A stretch of 64,000 nt of DNA. Source: JBCCCJ01 sp039029315. GTDB taxonomy: Bacteria; Bacteroidota; Bacteroidia; J057. The stretch lies in assembly GCA_039029315.1 (NCBI GenBank), contig JBCCGK010000013.1, positions 62,001 to 126,000 on the forward strand. The letters run 5' to 3'. The position numbers were made by a program, and so were the translations under genes. The notes under the pieces were generated by a model. The model was given only the letters and a program-made list of their open reading frames with translations, did not search any database and was not told the origin of the DNA. Numbering within the stretch: the first letter of the stretch is position 1; the number at the start of each line of letters is the position of its first letter. Positions 60,012-64,000 of this stretch are shown here, piece after piece.

Positions 60012-60883
60012 TTGACTTTCAGTTAAAAAAATATCTCGATGGACCGCAAGGAAAGATGCTGTTAGAAGTCCAGGCCCAGATTTCCCCTGGAACTTTCCTC
60101 TGCCTATATGGAGAGTCTGGTGCAGGAAAAAGTTCGATTCTTCGGATGCTGGCTGGCTTGATGTCTCCCCAAGAAGGCTACATTTATATGCATAAAACCT
60201 GTCTCTTTGCATCAGAAAAACAAATTAACCTCCGGCCACAACTCAGACAAATTGGATTTTTATTTCAGGAATATGCCCTTTTCCCGAACATGAGCGTACG
60301 CCAGAACATGACCTACGCCCTCAAGAAAGGACAAAACAAACAAATCATAGAAGACCTGATAGAGATTACCGCCCTTGGAGACCTCCAACACAGAAGACCG
60401 GGCACGCTTTCTGGCGGACAACAACAGCGGGCGGCCCTGGCTCGAACTCTGGTCCAACAACCAAGCTTACTGCTGCTGGACGAACCGCTTTCAGCCCTGG
60501 ACAGATCTATGCGGAATACGATACAGGATTATTTGCTGGATCTCCACAGGAAATATGAGTTGACAACAATCCTTGTCAGTCATGATGTAGGTGAAATCAT
60601 CAAATTGGCAGATCAGGTCTTGGTGTTGGAGAAAGGAAAAATCTCCAAACTAGCTACGCCCCTTGAAGTATTTACCCATCGTCAGATCAGCGGGAAATTC
60701 CAGTTTACAGGAGAGTTGCTTGAGATTAGCCAGGAAGATGTGATCTATGTACTCAGCATATTGATAGGCAGGCATCTGGTGAAAGTTGTCGCTGACAAAA
60801 GCGAAGTCGAACAGCTTACTGTTGGCGACCGGGTCCTGCTTGCCTCAAAGGCATTCAATCCAGTAATTAAGAAATTGGAGTGA
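60008..60883 (+). CDS. modC: Molybdate ABC transporter ATPase ModC with C-terminal Mop/TOBE domain
   Basis: 291 residues. Walker A GESGAGKSSILRMLAG, Q-loop QEYALFPNMSVRQNM, signature LSGGQQQRAALARTL, Walker B LLLLDEPLSALD, H-loop VSHD. After about residue 225 comes a TOBE domain: ISGKFQFTGELLEISQEDVIY and LTVGDRVLLASKAFNPVI. It energises ModB, and the TOBE domain senses molybdate to inhibit transport. 4-bp overlap with modB. No moa/moe gene is in the window, so cofactor synthesis lies elsewhere. Confidence 0.94.
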   Translation: MIDFQLKKYLDGPQGKMLLEVQAQISPGTFLCLYGESGAGKSSILRMLAGLMSPQEGYIYMHKTCLFASEKQINLRPQLRQIGFLFQEYALFPNMSVRQNMTYALKKGQNKQIIEDLIEITALGDLQHRRPGTLSGGQQQRAALARTLVQQPSLLLLDEPLSALDRSMRNTIQDYLLDLHRKYELTTILVSHDVGEIIKLADQVLVLEKGKISKLATPLEVFTHRQISGKFQFTGELLEISQEDVIYVLSILIGRHLVKVVADKSEVEQLTVGDRVLLASKAFNPVIKKLE

Positions 60884-60995
60884 TGGGATCAATTCTCACC
60901 AGATAGTTCTTTTCATTTGGGAATCAATGGCTTCACAGCCCCTGCGAATTCAAAACAATCCTAGCAAAATTGCTGAATCCTCTGTAAAATTGGAG

Positions 60996-62636
60996 ATGAA
61001 ATTACTCTCTCCCTTCCTTCTTGTGCTGTGTTTGTTCACAGCATGCAAGGGGCCATCCCCTTCGCAATCCTCCTCTCCCCTGAGCCAATCAGCCTCTTCC
61101 GCCAATGGGATGGTGAGTACAGCACATCCATTGGCAAGCAGAGCCGGGATTGCGATGCTGGAAAAAGGGGGAAATGCAATTGACGCAGCTGTAGCTGCGG
61201 GATTTGCACTGGCCGTGGTAGAGCCGAGTATGAGTGGATTGGGAGGAAGGTTGCAAGCCATTCTTATGGAATCAGACGGCAGCGTTCATGGTGTGGATGC
61301 GACAACCCAGGCTCCCATGGATTACGATCCCGAGACTGCACCCAAAGGTCGTTATGGGTATCCGACCATTGGCATTCCCGGTGTGGTTGCAGGTCTGTGC
61401 AAGCTCAATCAGGAATATGGAACCCTCCCTTTGGCTGAGGTAATCGCACCAGCCATTCAGTATGCAGAGCAAGGCTTTGAGTTATTGTCTGGAGAAGCCT
61501 TCCGTCAGCAGCTTGCTCATGATCAACTCATGGAATTTGACGGCAGTCGGCAATACTTCCTGAATGGAGATAGTAGCCGTAAAGCGGGTGATTTATGGGT
61601 TCAGAAAGATTTGGCACAGACTCTCAGGCAGATCAAACAATTTGGTAGGGAAGCGTTTTATTCAGGTGAGATTGCCCAGAAAATCGTCGCTGATGTCCAA
61701 GCCAATGGTGGGGTATTGAGTATGGAAGCACTGGCCCAATACGAAGCCAAAGATGCCCGTATCCTGGAAGGGAGTTATCATGGACTGGGACTTCATGGTC
61801 TTCACTTGCCTTCCTTTGGGGCCATTACCATTGAGATCTTGCATATTTTGGAAAATCTCCCCATGAAGGACCTACATGGAAATCAATGGGCCAATGCCGT
61901 CAATCATGCTATTGCCATGGCGTATGAGGATCGCCCTCGACAATCAGATGAAGAGGTCCTCGAGCTATTACTGTCCAAAGAATATGCTGCGGAACTTGCT
62001 CAACATATCGATCTGGATACCAATCGAATGCAAGCAGTCACAAGCCAGGAATTTCCACCTTCCTGGGCAGCACCCTGGGCACATACTACCCATTTGACAG
62101 CTACTGACAAGATGGGAAATGTGATCGCCTTGACACAAACCATAGGTCCCAATATGGGGTCCAAAGTTGCTACTCCTGGCCTGGGATTTTTGTATGCTGT
62201 CACCCTGGGGGGATATTTGGGTGATTTTCAACCAGGTCAACGCGCCGCTTCTCATATTTCGCCCTTCATCATCACAAAGGACAAGAAGCCCTACCTCGTC
62301 CTGGGTGCAGCTGGAGGCAGTCGAATTGTGCCTGCTGTAGCTGCTGTAAGCACCAGAGTCATCGATCATCAGTTGTCATTAGAAGAAGCCCTGGCCGCTC
62401 CGAGGGTTCATCCTGTTGAAGACAGCATCTTTCTTGAAACCACCCCTGGCGAAGGATGGCAGGAGGAAGTCATCTCAGATCTGAAGGCAAAGGGATTTCT
62501 TATCAAGGAAATCTCAGATGCAGCACGATTTGGTCGGGTTCATGCTGTTCTTTATGACGAAAAATCGGGGCAATGGATTGGGGCAGCAGATCCGGATTGG
62601 GAAGGAGTTGCAGGAGGTCCCTTGCTGAAGGAATAA
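60996..62636 (+). CDS. ggt: Gamma-glutamyltransferase, lipoprotein
   Basis: 546 residues from ATG at 60996 (MKLLSPFLLVLCLFTAC, lipid Cys 17); an upstream ATG at 60927 would precede the signal by 23 polar residues and is rejected. N-terminal GGT segment MVSTAHPLASRAGIAMLEKG, then IDAAVAAGFALAVVEP. The autocleavage/nucleophile Thr is T364 in HTTHLTATDKMGN; IGPNMGSKV and PYLVLGAAGGSRIVPAV are further motifs. Secreted proenzyme that splits itself and cleaves gamma-glutamyl bonds of glutathione or peptides. The loop GLGGRLQAIL replaces the usual Gly-rich GGGG region. Only 2 bp before the symporter start; amino-acid salvage is likely. Confidence 0.9.
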   Translation: MKLLSPFLLVLCLFTACKGPSPSQSSSPLSQSASSANGMVSTAHPLASRAGIAMLEKGGNAIDAAVAAGFALAVVEPSMSGLGGRLQAILMESDGSVHGVDATTQAPMDYDPETAPKGRYGYPTIGIPGVVAGLCKLNQEYGTLPLAEVIAPAIQYAEQGFELLSGEAFRQQLAHDQLMEFDGSRQYFLNGDSSRKAGDLWVQKDLAQTLRQIKQFGREAFYSGEIAQKIVADVQANGGVLSMEALAQYEAKDARILEGSYHGLGLHGLHLPSFGAITIEILHILENLPMKDLHGNQWANAVNHAIAMAYEDRPRQSDEEVLELLLSKEYAAELAQHIDLDTNRMQAVTSQEFPPSWAAPWAHTTHLTATDKMGNVIALTQTIGPNMGSKVATPGLGFLYAVTLGGYLGDFQPGQRAASHISPFIITKDKKPYLVLGAAGGSRIVPAVAAVSTRVIDHQLSLEEALAAPRVHPVEDSIFLETTPGEGWQEEVISDLKAKGFLIKEISDAARFGRVHAVLYDEKSGQWIGAADPDWEGVAGGPLLKE

Positions 62637-62638
62637 AC

Positions 62639-63949
62639 ATGACCTCACATTCCCGACCCTTATTCTCTTCTCGACTTGTCTCCATTCTGGCCATGATCGG
62701 TGTGGCTATCGGATTGGGGAATGTGTGGCGCTTTCCTTACATGATGGGGAAATATGGAGGCAGTGCCTTTTTGCTTGTTTATCTTCTTTTCACCATTGTG
62801 TTTGCCGTCCCTGCTTTGCTCAGTGAGATTGGCCTGGGCAGGATCACTCGCAGTGGACCATTGGGGGCGTTTTCTGATGGGTTTGGGGAGAAATGGGGAA
62901 AAGTGATTGGCTACTTCATGCTTGTCACCATTCTTGTCTCCAGTTCCTATTATGTGATCGTGATTGCCAATGTATTGTTTACGGCCTGGTTCTCTGCGAG
63001 TCAAGGGTTTCAGGATAGTCACCTTCCTCTGTTCACCTCCCAGCTAAACAATGGTTCTATCCAATATAGCATTGTTCTTTCAGTCCTGCTTGTGAGTCTT
63101 GGAGTCATCTATCGAGGTCTCAAAAGAGGGATAGAGTGGGTAAGCAAATATCTGGTTCCTTTCTTTCTGCTGGCAATCATCTATCTGATTGGGCATTCTC
63201 TCTTTTTGGAGGGCGCGACGGAGCAATTGGTTCGCTTTCTGCAACCTGATTTTGCTGCCTTAACGGTCCAACAAATATTCGCTGCTCTCGGACAGGCAAT
63301 ATATTCCCTAAGTCTGGGAGGGACCTTTATGGTGATGTATGGCAGCTATCTTTCTGCGGAGGCATCCTTGCCCAAGCTGGCGATTCTCACCAGTATTGGA
63401 GATGTAGGGGCGGCAGTACTGGCTTCCCTCTTCATTGTACCAGCAGTTCTGGTATTTGGCCTGGATTTGGCTTCTGGGCCACAGTTGATTTTTTCGACCT
63501 TGCCCCATCTGTTTCAGGTCATTCCGGGAGGTCAATGGATTGGGACCTTATTCTTACTTGCGTTGGGAACCGTTGCCATTCTCTCACTGATAGGGGCATT
63601 TGAAGTAGTCGTGGGAAGTCTCAGCGAAGAGAAGCGTTTGGGCTGGAATCGAACACACATCATCATAGGAATAGGATTGATTGAGGCAATCTGTGCCTTT
63701 CCCACAGCCTTTCATCCCGAATATATTGGGTTTCTTGATCTATTTTTTGGATCAGGGATGCAACTCCTTGGATGCTGTATAGCAGTCGTCGCCCTCACAT
63801 GGGGATTCAACAAACAGGCAAGTCTTGAGGCGCTTTTTCCGAACACCAACAGGCCATGGACCAGAGCTTTGCATCGCTGGATCAAGTGGGTCATTCCGGG
63901 AATTTTGTTCCTTGTATTGATTGGCTATCTTTATGATTCTTTCACATAG
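62639..63949 (+). CDS. Sodium:neurotransmitter symporter (SNF/NSS) family transporter
   Basis: 436 residues from ATG at 62639, 2 bp after the ggt stop; the frame open to 62573 overlaps ggt and is not used. About 11-12 helices. TM1 has IGVAIGLGNVWRFPYMMGKYGG, the conserved NSS sodium and substrate site, and TM6 has ALGQAIYSLSLGGTFMVMYGSY. LeuT-fold importer of amino acids driven by sodium. The coupling to gamma-glutamyltransferase suggests uptake of the amino acids released outside the membrane. The last helix ends in DSFT* before an empty 51-bp tail of the window. Confidence 0.93.
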   Translation: MTSHSRPLFSSRLVSILAMIGVAIGLGNVWRFPYMMGKYGGSAFLLVYLLFTIVFAVPALLSEIGLGRITRSGPLGAFSDGFGEKWGKVIGYFMLVTILVSSSYYVIVIANVLFTAWFSASQGFQDSHLPLFTSQLNNGSIQYSIVLSVLLVSLGVIYRGLKRGIEWVSKYLVPFFLLAIIYLIGHSLFLEGATEQLVRFLQPDFAALTVQQIFAALGQAIYSLSLGGTFMVMYGSYLSAEASLPKLAILTSIGDVGAAVLASLFIVPAVLVFGLDLASGPQLIFSTLPHLFQVIPGGQWIGTLFLLALGTVAILSLIGAFEVVVGSLSEEKRLGWNRTHIIIGIGLIEAICAFPTAFHPEYIGFLDLFFGSGMQLLGCCIAVVALTWGFNKQASLEALFPNTNRPWTRALHRWIKWVIPGILFLVLIGYLYDSFT

Positions 63950-64000
63950 TCTTGCCATCTACACTTGCTTTTTCACCAATACTGCTTCACATGCATACTT

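Noticed and set aside
1..64000. CRISPR array, tRNA or rRNA genes, prophage
   Set aside because: No regularly spaced repeats, cloverleaf-like blocks, rRNA stretches or phage structural genes could be recognised.

Overview
The window looks like a chromosome segment of a marine-type Bacteroidota. It carries a SusC/SusD pair, two proteins ending in type IX secretion (T9SS) sorting domains, many lipoproteins with a Cys close behind a short signal peptide, sulfatases and glycoside hydrolases, and no consistent Shine-Dalgarno sequences. I see no rRNA, tRNA, CRISPR array, phage genes or transposase. All names come from reading motifs and recalling families; no search was run.

Layout. (1) 1-6220, minus strand: a cut-off PhoPQ-related esterase-like protein, two formylglycine sulfatases and a GH13 amylase-type enzyme. 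(2) 6749-10413: a small lipoprotein, a 140-bp MITE-like element, an S9 peptidase and an unknown lipoprotein. (3) 10461-16355: two divergent three-gene units. On the minus strand are P450, 2Fe-2S ferredoxin and Zn-alcohol dehydrogenase. On the plus strand are a medium-chain dehydrogenase, a KduD-type reductase and an enolase-superfamily enzyme that reads like 3,6-anhydro-L-galactonate cycloisomerase. Together they suggest red-algal galactan sugar catabolism: oxidative removal of 6-O-methyl groups plus anhydrogalactose breakdown. (4) 16388-24391: a Cys/Met PLP enzyme, a secreted M43 protease, a 3-hydroxyisobutyrate-dehydrogenase-type reductase coupled to a fatty-acid-hydroxylase family membrane protein, a DUF5060-type glycosidase candidate and an unknown secreted protein. 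(5) 24523-34671: SusD/SusC, a GH5 mannanase-like enzyme, an OmpR/histidine kinase pair and an unknown lipoprotein. (6) 34801-42635, minus: a complete Liv-type ABC importer (M, H, G, F, binding protein) with an acyl-CoA synthetase and a flavodoxin-like reductase, an unusual set for this phylum. (7) 43062-50994, minus: inositol catabolism (iolC, iolA, iolG-like, iolD, iolE, iolG), interrupted by a second copy of the MITE-like element. (8) 51110-56861: a Ca-binding-repeat T9SS protein and a LytS/LytTR pair whose kinase has an acidic, His-rich extracytoplasmic segment. (9) 57068-63949, plus: two unknown genes, a molybdate importer (modA, di-Mop protein, modB, modC), gamma-glutamyltransferase and a sodium:neurotransmitter-type symporter.

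The signals I rate highest are the galactan-sugar module at 10-16 kb, and the two related inverted-repeat elements at 7381-7520 and 45079-45239. Those elements share terminal inverted repeats and a central hairpin that covaries between copies. Three solitary copies of the same terminal 10-mer also occur.
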